From Bacteroidetes bacterium 4572_112 (GTDB lineage: Bacteria > Bacteroidota > Bacteroidia > Bacteroidales > UBA1556), in contig NIUZ01000036.1 in NCBI GenBank assembly GCA_002254285.1, positions 1 to 28,754 of the forward strand: a stretch of DNA of 28,754 nt. Direction: 5' to 3'. The first letter of the stretch is position 1. The number at the start of each line of letters is the position of its first letter. The position numbers were made by a program, and so were the translations under genes. Under the pieces are notes generated by a model. The model worked only from the letters and a program-made list of their open reading frames with translations, did not search any database and was not told where the DNA came from. Below, one piece after another: positions 1-7,047 of this stretch.

Positions 1-1
1 A

Positions 2-634
2 CTCTTAATTATAAAAACACAACCCTCTGTTGAAGAATTAAAGCGACAAATAAACTCCTTAGCATACGAAAGATTAGGCTTATCTAAAGACAAAGACATA
101 GCCTTTGAACAATTAACGAAAAAAATTGAGCCTGCTACTTCTACCGACTTAGTGAAATCACATTACTTCTTTGAGTTTTTAGGAATAAACAAGCCTAATT
201 TAATTGAAGAAAGTGATTTGGAACAAGCTTTAATTAGCAATTTGAAAGAGTTTATTTTAGAATTAGGTAATGGTTTTTGTTTGGAAGCTCGACAAAAACG
301 CATTATGATTGGCGATGAATATTTTTGGATAGATTTGGTTTTTTATCATCGAATTCTCAAATGTCATGTTATAATTGAGCTAAAAACCAATAAAGCAAAA
401 CACGAACACATAGGGCAGTTGAAGTCTTACATACAGCATTATAAACGAAACGTAATGCAAGAAACCGATAACCCTCCTGTAGGAATACTTTTGGTTACCG
501 ATAAAAATGACACTTTGGTAGAATATGCCATTGCTGATGATGATAAAGAACTATTTGTAAGCAAATATGCGCTGCAGTTACCAAAGAAAGATGAATTGAA
601 AATGTTTATTGTTAATGAGTTAAAAAATAATTAG
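2..634 (+). CDS. DUF1016/YhcG-type PD-(D/E)XK nuclease, C-terminal part (5' end outside window)
   Basis: The frame is open from the first bases, so the gene enters from the left and only its last 210 codons are here. The GTG at 152 is internal. Visible in order: a linker helix resembling the family's 'ELKRQINSLAYERLGLSKD' segment (nt 35-95), 'FFEFLGI' (nt 167-187), and the nuclease core. The core has an Asp in 'IDLVFYHR' (D at nt 332-334) followed by 'IIELK', the D...(E/D)xK pair of the PD-(D/E)XK fold, then 'GQLKSYIQHY' and 'GILLVTDKNDTLVEYA'. All of these match the DUF1016 C-terminal domain as I know it, and nothing seems missing. YhcG-type nucleases are common in defence and mobile regions, but their substrate is not well settled. 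The stop lies 5 nt before the next ORF, which suggests cotranscription. Confidence 0.85.
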   Translation, partial: LLIIKTQPSVEELKRQINSLAYERLGLSKDKDIAFEQLTKKIEPATSTDLVKSHYFFEFLGINKPNLIEESDLEQALISNLKEFILELGNGFCLEARQKRIMIGDEYFWIDLVFYHRILKCHVIIELKTNKAKHEHIGQLKSYIQHYKRNVMQETDNPPVGILLVTDKNDTLVEYAIADDDKELFVSKYALQLPKKDELKMFIVNELKNN

Positions 635-639
635 ATAAT

Positions 640-1164
640 ATGTGGTTAAGAGTTGGTCGAAGTTTAATTATTGATAAAAATAGAACTTTTTCAAAAGTGG
701 GTAAAGCATCTATGCTATGCCAAAAATTTGACCAAGGGTGCCGTTCAACTTCTGCATTTATTGTTACTATTGCAAAAGCTAAACAAGAAAATAATAGTGA
801 CTTTTATAAAGACTTTTTAACTCAATTGAAAAAACTAGGAGATAAAAACCTTGGTCCAAGTATTGGTAATCTTAAAAAGACATCGGGTACTTTTGTTTCT
901 AAAGATAATATTGATACACTTGATAAAGCTAGAAACTCCAGAAATTTTATTTGTCATGATTTATTTAAAAATACCATTCGTAAACATTTATTAGGAGATG
1001 ATTTTATAGATATTGATGATAAATTGCTCAAAGAACACATCATAAATGTTGCAAAAGGAGATTATATTATCTCAAAGTGGGATTATGAAATAGGAGAGAA
1101 AGAACCAGCCCCTTATAGTGAGGACAAATATATCACTGACATCTTAAGGTGGATAGGAATTTAA
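640..1164 (+). CDS. Unrecognised 174-aa protein with a HEPN-like R-N-x3-H motif
   Basis: I do not recognise a named family. The ATG at 640 is the first start after an in-frame stop at 628-630; a later ATG (residue 25) is possible. The protein looks soluble and helical, with no signal peptide or membrane segment. 'ARNSRNFICHDLF' holds R101-N102-F-I-C-H106. This fits the R(N/D/H)x(3-5)H motif of HEPN ribonucleases and sits in a predicted helix, as expected. The N-terminal 'KASMLCQKFDQGCRSTSAFIVTIAKA' and C-terminal 'YITDILRWIGI' give no further clue. It begins 5 nt after the DUF1016 gene. HEPN proteins often act as toxins or effectors in toxin-antitoxin and abortive-infection systems. Motif matches this short also arise by chance, so the family call is tentative, although the ORF itself looks real. 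Confidence 0.55.
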   Translation: MWLRVGRSLIIDKNRTFSKVGKASMLCQKFDQGCRSTSAFIVTIAKAKQENNSDFYKDFLTQLKKLGDKNLGPSIGNLKKTSGTFVSKDNIDTLDKARNSRNFICHDLFKNTIRKHLLGDDFIDIDDKLLKEHIINVAKGDYIISKWDYEIGEKEPAPYSEDKYITDILRWIGI

Positions 1165-1180
1165 TTTTATTCCTGAAAAA

Positions 1181-1230
1181 ACATTTTCAAATTAATAAAA
1201 CATTTTCAAATTAATAAAACATTTTCAAAT
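1181..1230 (+). repeat. 19-bp tandem repeat running into a start codon
   Basis: The unit ACATTTTCAAATTAATAAA occurs twice without mismatch (1181-1199 and 1200-1218). A third partial copy (12 matching bases, 1219-1230) diverges exactly where the ATG of the HNH-like gene is completed at 1229-1231. The repeat fills almost the whole spacer between the two genes and takes the place of any Shine-Dalgarno sequence. Copy-number change by slippage would alter the spacing to the upstream gene. Confidence 0.9.
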
Positions 1231-1840
1231 GACAACATACCGTTCCAAAGCAAAAGACAGTTACAACACCCGCATGAGGTTTTTTAAATTTCAAAGTATG
1301 GTAAATAATGTTCCTTTTGATAAAGAAAATTTCTTAGCATTTAGTATTGTTGAGGGAGAAGAGGATAATATAGCCATAACAAAAATCTACACCACTCAAT
1401 ATTATCAAAGAGAAAGGAGTAATTATCTTAATGGTGTTAAAAATACAGGTTTGACTATTGATGAGATATATAATAAAATGCAAGATATTAACGCCTCTGA
1501 TGAAGATGATTGGTTTACTGATTATCTTACAGATTTTGAGCATCAATATTCAATAGATCAATTTCGAGAAGATACTCTTGCCGAAAAATGTTATTACTGT
1601 CATATTACAAAGAATGATATTAAAACCCTTGTTGCTAAAAAAATGCTCTTTAAGAAGAATGAAAGAGGCTTTACTATGGAGATAGACCGTAAAAAGCCTA
1701 ATCTTGAATACACCAATGATAACTGTGTTCCTGCATGTTATTGGTGCAATAATGCCAAAACAGATGAATTTGATGACGAGGAGTTCATACCCATTGCAAA
1801 ACAAATAAAAGCAGTTTTTGATAAAAGGCTAAACTCATGA
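1229..1840 (+). CDS. HNH-like zinc-finger (putative endonuclease) protein
   Basis: This 203-aa soluble protein has a C-terminal module of the His-Me finger/HNH type: C121-x2-C124, then 'MEIDRKKP' (E151, D153, R154), 'YTNDNCVPAC', and C170-x2-C173-N174-x2-K177. The two CxxC pairs would bind one structural zinc, and the C-x2-CN-x2-K ending is typical of HNH nucleases. The usual catalytic His of 'DH' is Arg here (IDR), a variant seen in some phage and homing-type HNH-like proteins, so DNA cleavage is not assured. Residues 1-115 are unrecognised and acidic in the middle ('NASDEDDWFTDYLTD'). The ATG overlaps the 19-bp repeat. The stop overlaps the next start (ATGA at 1837-1840), so this gene is translationally coupled to the deiminase-like gene and the two probably act together. 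Confidence 0.7.
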   Translation: MTTYRSKAKDSYNTRMRFFKFQSMVNNVPFDKENFLAFSIVEGEEDNIAITKIYTTQYYQRERSNYLNGVKNTGLTIDEIYNKMQDINASDEDDWFTDYLTDFEHQYSIDQFREDTLAEKCYYCHITKNDIKTLVAKKMLFKKNERGFTMEIDRKKPNLEYTNDNCVPACYWCNNAKTDEFDDEEFIPIAKQIKAVFDKRLNS

Positions 1841-2679
1841 TAATAGACCAGCAAACCACAACCGTATATTTCTCCAATCAACTAAAAGAAGAGAATAGAA
1901 AACTGTTTAATCAACTATGTACAATCATTGAGGATAATGGCTATAAAACGAAATTGCTAGTAGGAACTCAAGATTTCTATTGTCGTGATTATATGCCTGT
2001 GCAAGTTAATGAGAACAACTTTGTACAATTTGTTTTTCGCCCCGAGGCTTACCTTAAAGTAAAAGAGTTTCAGCATATCACTAATCCTGTTAAAGTACAG
2101 CTCCTTAATAAACTACAAAAAGCTCATTATAGCCCTATTATACTTGATGGGGGTAATATCATAAAATGTAAAGACAAAGTGATAATTACAGAACGTGTTT
2201 TTAAAGATAACCGTTATCAATTTTCGAATGATAAAGCAATAATTGAACAATTAAAGACAGATTTAAATTGCAAGGTAATAATCATCCCTGAATATCCTGA
2301 TGAAAAAACGGGTCATGCTGATGGGTTGATACGTTTTATTGATGAGAATAGAGTATTAATTAATGATACCAAAAATGAACCTGAAATGACATGGTTAAAA
2401 AAGTTCTTAGAGGTATTAGAAAACGAACAGCTCACTACAATAGAGATCCCCTGTGAGGTGGCTCCTAACCAAGATAAAGCGCACGGACTTTATATCAATT
2501 ACCTTCATGTTGGTAATCTTATTATTGTACCTCAATTTGGTTATACTAAAAGTGATGAAAAAGCTATGCAAATAATGAATGAGTATTTTGGCAAAACTCA
2601 TACAATTATCCCATTTAAATCAAAATGGATTTCGGAGTATGGAGGAGTACTTAATTGTAGTAGTTGGGGTATTATGTAA
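1837..2679 (+). CDS. Divergent agmatine/peptidylarginine deiminase-fold protein (PAD_porph type)
   Basis: The signature blocks of the guanidino-group-modifying (GME) fold are present in order: 'CRDYMPVQ' (R50-D51), 'LDGGN' (D104-N107), 'GHADG' (H160, D162) and 'GGVLNCSSW' (C274). The Asp, His and Cys expected for deimination chemistry through a thiouronium intermediate are therefore kept. At 280 aa it is shorter than the usual 340-370 aa of agmatine deiminase. It lacks the N-terminal Trp-Pro-rich substrate loop, and 'EGGN' has become 'DGGN', so agmatine is an uncertain substrate. No agmatinase, N-carbamoylputrescine amidase (AguB) or polyamine genes lie nearby. Its start lies inside the stop of the HNH-like gene (ATGA), which points to a shared function. 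No signal peptide, so cytoplasmic. The deiminase fold is fairly sure; the substrate is unknown. Confidence 0.75.
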   Translation: MIIDQQTTTVYFSNQLKEENRKLFNQLCTIIEDNGYKTKLLVGTQDFYCRDYMPVQVNENNFVQFVFRPEAYLKVKEFQHITNPVKVQLLNKLQKAHYSPIILDGGNIIKCKDKVIITERVFKDNRYQFSNDKAIIEQLKTDLNCKVIIIPEYPDEKTGHADGLIRFIDENRVLINDTKNEPEMTWLKKFLEVLENEQLTTIEIPCEVAPNQDKAHGLYINYLHVGNLIIVPQFGYTKSDEKAMQIMNEYFGKTHTIIPFKSKWISEYGGVLNCSSWGIM

Positions 2680-2797
2680 AATTTAACAAAACAAATTTTA
2701 TGTGAAGTTTTATCCCCCCAAATTTCCTAACATCCCAATGTTAAATAATCATTTACGACAGTAACATCCATGGGTTGCTTATGCTTATTTTTACACT

Positions 2798-4897
2798 ATG
2801 AACAATATAAGTATAGCACAGTTGCACCGCAAGTTTATAGAGTCGGCAGGAATATCTACCGATACTAGAAAGATACAGTATGGAGAGATGTTTTTTTGCC
2901 TTAAAGGCGAAAATTTTAATGCAAATAAGTTTGCAAATAAAGCCCTGGAACTTGGCGCTTTATACGTTATTATTGATGACGAAAACTATTTTGTAGACGA
3001 GCGCACTATCCTTGTTAGTGATGCTTTGGAATATCTACAATTACTGGCATCATACCATCGTCGACAGTTCGATATTCCGTTTATAGGAATAACCGGCACC
3101 AATGGCAAAACTACTACCAAAGAGCTTGTAAACACAGTGCTTTCTAAGAAATTTAAGACTCATGCCACCAAAGGCAATTTCAATAATCATATTGGTGTGC
3201 CATTAACCTTACTTTCTATCCCAAATGATACCGAGATAGCAATTATAGAAATGGGCGCAAATCATATTGGTGAGATTGCAGAGCTTTGTCGCATGGCTGA
3301 GCCAAATTACGGAATTATAACCTCCATTGGCAGAGCACATCTTGAGGGTTTTGGCAGCATTGAAGGTGTTATAAAAACCAAAACCGAACTTTATACATCA
3401 GTAAATAATAGCGCAGGAAAGCTGTTTGTAAATGGTGATTCGGAATTACTAATGGGGCTATCAGAGGATTTAACTAGAATAATTTATGGTAGTGACAGTA
3501 GTTTTGATATTGTAGGTACTAAAATTGAGAAAAGCGCCTTTGCTTCTTTGCAATGGAAGGATTATAATATTGAATCGCAATTGGTAGGAAGCTATAATTA
3601 CGATAATATAATGGCTGCTATTTGCATAGGAAATTACTTTCAAGTAGAAGATGATAAAATTGCTGAGGCAATAGAAAATTACGCTCCAGAGAATCAACGC
3701 TCACAATGGAAAAAAAGCGATAATAACGAATTAATTATTGATGCCTATAATGCCAACCCTAGCAGCATGAAGGTAGCCATAGAAAGTATTGAGCAGCTTA
3801 AAACTGTAAATAAATGGCTAATACTAGGTGATATGCTAGAGCTTGGAAACGAAAGCAGTAAAGAGCATAGCGACCTTATTGATAACATTGACCCAAAATT
3901 ACTTAAGAGTACTATTTTTGTGGGTCCAGAGTTTATAAAAGCTAGCAAAGGTAAAGACCTAATTTGCTTTATTGATACAGCATCGGCAGCAATATGGCTT
4001 GAGGATAATCCCATAACACAATCCGTAGTATTAGTAAAAGGATCAAGAGGAATTGCATTGGATTATATTGGTCGCTTGGTTGATGCTTTTATAAAGCGCC
4101 AGCACCTTACACCTGATTTAGTGGCCTCACATGGTCATACAGTTTTTCATAATCCAGCAGAGGGATATACTTTACAAATAGGAAACGCCGCAGCCATTTC
4201 GCCACATATAAATTGCAAATTGGTAAGTGATTTCCGCTCTCAAGATGTGGCTTTAGGCGGACAAGGTGCACCTTTGGTTCCAATAGGTGATGAACTGCTT
4301 TTTACAAAGTATAAGGCATGTATAAACCTAGGTGGTGTTGCAAATATTAGCACAAATAAAGAAGGTGAGCGCATTGCTTGGGATATAGGATTCTGTAATA
4401 TGCCTATGAATTATTTAATGCAAGAGTATGATAAGAGCTATGATAAGGATGGGGAAAACGCTTCCGAAGGCAGCATAAACAATGGGCTGTTGCAAGAGCT
4501 GAACAAATTAAAATACTATAAACAAAATCATCCTAAATCACTTGGTCGTGAGCAATTTGAGAATGATATACTTCCATTACTTAAAAACTCAGAGACAAAT
4601 ACCAAAGACAAACTTCGCACATGGGTAGAGCATATTAGCGAGCAAATAGCCGCAAGTTTAAAGGATATTTCTGGAGAAATACTAATTACGGGAGGCGGAG
4701 CTTTTAATGGTTTCCTTATTGAAAACATAAAATCAAAAACAGAGTCAAACATTATTATTCCTAACAAACAATTGGTAGATTCTAAGGAAGCACTTATTTT
4801 TGCGTTCCTTGGTGTATTGCGCTTAGAGGGCGAAATAAATATCCTTAGCTCGGTAACAGGAGCTAAGCGAAATCATTGTTCAGGAATAATTTCATAA
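2798..4897 (+). CDS. murF: MurF fused in frame to the C-terminal two-thirds of AnmK
   Basis: Residues 1-430 are a complete UDP-MurNAc-tripeptide:D-Ala-D-Ala ligase: N-terminal UDP-binding part ('STDTRKIQYGEMFFCLKG'), P-loop GITGTNGKTTTKE (97-109), 'EMGANHIGEIAEL', 'DAYNANPSSM', and the usual end 'VLVKGSRGIALD' (413-422). Without a stop it runs into anhydro-N-acetylmuramic acid kinase from 'ASHGHTVFHNP' (443 on) through the DFR-D-GGQGAP block, 'NLGGVANIS', 'WDIG' (D529), 'ITGGGAFNG' and 'EALIFAFLGVLRL' to the normal AnmK end. About 90 N-terminal AnmK residues are missing, including the MSGTSLDG phosphate-binding loop, so kinase activity is unlikely. The junction is near nt 4085-4120. MurF makes the last cytoplasmic peptidoglycan precursor, and AnmK recycles anhydroMurNAc. 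The simplest origin is a deletion joining adjacent murF and anmK genes, real or in the assembly. Confidence 0.88.
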   Translation: MNNISIAQLHRKFIESAGISTDTRKIQYGEMFFCLKGENFNANKFANKALELGALYVIIDDENYFVDERTILVSDALEYLQLLASYHRRQFDIPFIGITGTNGKTTTKELVNTVLSKKFKTHATKGNFNNHIGVPLTLLSIPNDTEIAIIEMGANHIGEIAELCRMAEPNYGIITSIGRAHLEGFGSIEGVIKTKTELYTSVNNSAGKLFVNGDSELLMGLSEDLTRIIYGSDSSFDIVGTKIEKSAFASLQWKDYNIESQLVGSYNYDNIMAAICIGNYFQVEDDKIAEAIENYAPENQRSQWKKSDNNELIIDAYNANPSSMKVAIESIEQLKTVNKWLILGDMLELGNESSKEHSDLIDNIDPKLLKSTIFVGPEFIKASKGKDLICFIDTASAAIWLEDNPITQSVVLVKGSRGIALDYIGRLVDAFIKRQHLTPDLVASHGHTVFHNPAEGYTLQIGNAAAISPHINCKLVSDFRSQDVALGGQGAPLVPIGDELLFTKYKACINLGGVANISTNKEGERIAWDIGFCNMPMNYLMQEYDKSYDKDGENASEGSINNGLLQELNKLKYYKQNHPKSLGREQFENDILPLLKNSETNTKDKLRTWVEHISEQIAASLKDISGEILITGGGAFNGFLIENIKSKTESNIIIPNKQLVDSKEALIFAFLGVLRLEGEINILSSVTGAKRNHCSGIIS

Positions 4898-4909
4898 TAC
4901 AATAATACT

Positions 4910-5566
4910 ATGACACAGCAAGATATAATAAACGAAAGCATACAATATTTTAAAGATAAATTCTCAGGAGAGGCCACTGGTCATGATTGGTTTCATATAC
5001 AGCGAGTATGGAAATTATCGAAAAATATAGCCAAAAAAGAAGGCGAAATGGATATGTTTGTTGTGGAAATGGGCGCATTACTACACGATATTGCTGACCA
5101 TAAATTCCATGATGGAGACGAAAATATTGGCACAGTGAAAGCTGCTGAATATCTTGAAAAATATGATATTGAGGACGAGCAAAAGCAAAAAATTGTTGAT
5201 ATTGTAAAGGAAATCAGTTTTAAAGGACAAAGAGTTCCAACAAAAATGAGCAGTAAGGAAGGCGAAGTGGTACAGGATGCCGACCGACTTGATGCCATGG
5301 GAGCAATTGGCGTAGCACGTACTTTTGCTTATGGCGGATCAAAAAATCGCGAGATTTATAACCCAATTGTAAAACCCGTTTGCCATACATCTTTTGCTGC
5401 ATATAAAGTAAGTACTGCTCCAACAATAAACCACTTTTACGAAAAACTGCTAACACTAAAAGATAGAATGAATACAAATACTAGCAAAAAGGAAGCAATA
5501 CGCCGACATGAGTTTATGGAAAGTTTCTTACAGAATTTTTATCAGGATTGGGAAGGATCCTTATAA
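4910..5566 (+). CDS. HD-domain phosphohydrolase (YedJ-like)
   Basis: This 218-aa cytoplasmic protein carries the HD metal-binding set: 'GHDWFHIQRV' (H25/H29), 'ALLHDIADHKF' (H59-D60) and 'VVQDADRLDAMGA' (D123/D125), followed by 'GVARTFAYGG'. Length and motif order match the small stand-alone HD hydrolases related to E. coli YedJ, which are thought to hydrolyse nucleotides or other phosphoesters. The substrate is not known. It starts 12 nt after the MurF-AnmK stop and so is probably cotranscribed. It is followed by short tandem repeats and converges on trkH. Confidence 0.85.
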   Translation: MTQQDIINESIQYFKDKFSGEATGHDWFHIQRVWKLSKNIAKKEGEMDMFVVEMGALLHDIADHKFHDGDENIGTVKAAEYLEKYDIEDEQKQKIVDIVKEISFKGQRVPTKMSSKEGEVVQDADRLDAMGAIGVARTFAYGGSKNREIYNPIVKPVCHTSFAAYKVSTAPTINHFYEKLLTLKDRMNTNTSKKEAIRRHEFMESFLQNFYQDWEGSL

Positions 5567-5569
5567 TTG

Positions 5570-5597
5570 TTAATGGTTAATTATTAATGGTTAATGG
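5570..5597. repeat. Imperfect 14-bp tandem repeat (TTAATGGTTAA core)
   Basis: The core TTAATGGTTAA occurs at 5570-5580 and 5584-5594, and another TTAATGG begins at 5591. It lies just past the HD gene in the convergent spacer. Such low-complexity TTAATGG arrays are typical Bacteroidota intergenic sequence in my experience; no function can be read from it. Confidence 0.8.
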
Positions 5598-5629
5598 TGT
5601 ACTTTTCGGGCTTTTGTTTCTTATCCCTG

Positions 5630-7039
5630 CTAACTGAAGACTGAAGACTGAATAGATAGTACCCATTTACCAATTTGAGGTATTGCAGCAAAATTATCTA
5701 CTGGGCCAACATTACCAATTCCAGGACCAATATTACCAAGTGATGATATTGATGCACCTATTGCTGTATCAAAATCAAGACCAAGAGCAGTCATAATAAA
5801 AACACCTATTCCAAAAATTATACTATAAAAAAGTAAAAATCCCATTACGGAAAAAAGAACATCTTCTCTTACCGATTTGCCATTATATTTGATTGTAAAA
5901 AATGCTCGTGGGTGAACCATTTTTTTAAGATGAAGGCCTGCTGTTTTGAATAATAATAAATGACGAATCATTTTTATACCTCCACCAGTGGATCCGGCAC
6001 TACCTCCTGTAAACATCAGCAACACAAGTACAAACCATGCTACTGTAGGCCAAAGAAGATAATTATCGGTAACAAAACCTGTGGTGGTAACAATTGAAAC
6101 TACTTGAAAAACAGTGTTTCTAAAATATAGTTCAAAATCCCCATCGAAGTTATATATAAGTATAGCAGTAATTAATGCTGTAGAACCTATTATGACCCCA
6201 CTATAAAACTTAAACTCTTCATTTTTAAAAACTTTACTCCATTTACGCTTTGAGAAAAAATAGTGAATGGAAAAGCTAACTCCTGCCAAAAACATGAATA
6301 TAGTAATCACATATTGAACATAAGGTCCAAAATGCGCTATACTATCATTTTTGGTAGAAAAACCACCTGTGGCAAGGGTTGCAAAAGAGTGACATATTGC
6401 ATCAAAGAAATCCATCTCCCCTGCCCAAAGCAAAATTGTTTCAATAAAGGTAAGTACAACATAAATAAACCAAAGTCGCTTGGCAGTACCTGTAATAGTA
6501 GGGTGAAGTTTGTCAGTTGTTGGACCTGGAGACTCCGCAGCAAAAAGCGTTGAAGCTCCCACTCCCAAAAGCGGCATTATGGCTAATGTGAGTACAATTA
6601 TTCCCATTCCACCAATCCAATGCGTCATACTACGCCAAAAAAGAATATTCTTAGGCACGGCTTCAATATCCATAAGAACAGACGAGCCAGTGGTTGTGAA
6701 ACCTGACATTGTTTCGAAAAAAGCATTGGTGAAATTTGGTATACTACCACTGAATATATATGGCAAAGTACCAAAGAGTGATATTACTACCCACGCAAGG
6801 CTCACTATCATATATGCTTCGCGTTTGCCTACATGTTTTGAGTTCTTCTTCCCAGAAATTCCAAAAACAAACATTCCAACTCCAATAGTTATCAGAGAGG
6901 ATTGTATAATCGGCCACGAATCCTCGCTATAGTATATGGCAAAAGGAATAGACAGAAGCATTAAAACACCTTCAATAACAATTAAGGAACTTAATGACCT
7001 TGCTACTTCTTTTATATTTATATCTTTGGAACCGAGCAT
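5630..7039 (-). CDS. trkH: TrkH/KtrB-type potassium transporter subunit, C-terminally truncated
   Basis: Membrane-embedded K+ translocating subunit of Trk. Its four pore-loop filters are visible: 'TTTGSS', 'LATGGFS', 'TTTGF' and 'SLGNIGPG'. After the last pore loop and 'NFAAIPQIGKWVLS' the family normally continues for about 20 residues with a conserved 'L..LGRLE....L..P.FW' helix (second helix of the fourth repeat). Here the protein instead ends 'IQSSVFS', encoded by a 7-bp tandem repeat. The last helix lines the pore and the C-terminus contacts the rest of the channel, so function is doubtful. At 469 aa it is 15-20 residues short. It begins 8 nt downstream of trkA in the same operon. The missing 3' end may be a real deletion into the intergenic repeat or an assembly error. 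Confidence 0.85.
   Translation of the reverse strand: MLGSKDINIKEVARSLSSLIVIEGVLMLLSIPFAIYYSEDSWPIIQSSLITIGVGMFVFGISGKKNSKHVGKREAYMIVSLAWVVISLFGTLPYIFSGSIPNFTNAFFETMSGFTTTGSSVLMDIEAVPKNILFWRSMTHWIGGMGIIVLTLAIMPLLGVGASTLFAAESPGPTTDKLHPTITGTAKRLWFIYVVLTFIETILLWAGEMDFFDAICHSFATLATGGFSTKNDSIAHFGPYVQYVITIFMFLAGVSFSIHYFFSKRKWSKVFKNEEFKFYSGVIIGSTALITAILIYNFDGDFELYFRNTVFQVVSIVTTTGFVTDNYLLWPTVAWFVLVLLMFTGGSAGSTGGGIKMIRHLLLFKTAGLHLKKMVHPRAFFTIKYNGKSVREDVLFSVMGFLLFYSIIFGIGVFIMTALGLDFDTAIGASISSLGNIGPGIGNVGPVDNFAAIPQIGKWVLSIQSSVFS
5634..5652. repeat. 7-bp tandem repeat CTGAAGA inside the trkH 3' end
   Basis: CTGAAGA CTGAAGA CTGAA runs from 5634 to 5652. On the minus strand it encodes the aberrant last residues (SSVFS region) of the truncated TrkH just before its stop at 5630-5632. 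A coding region ending inside an intergenic-type repeat suggests that the deletion breakpoint lies here. Confidence 0.85.
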
Positions 7040-7047
7040 CTATATTT

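Noticed and set aside
6510..6932. 140-codon plus-strand open frame across trkH
   Set aside because: Shadow of the TrkH reading frame; no family resemblance.
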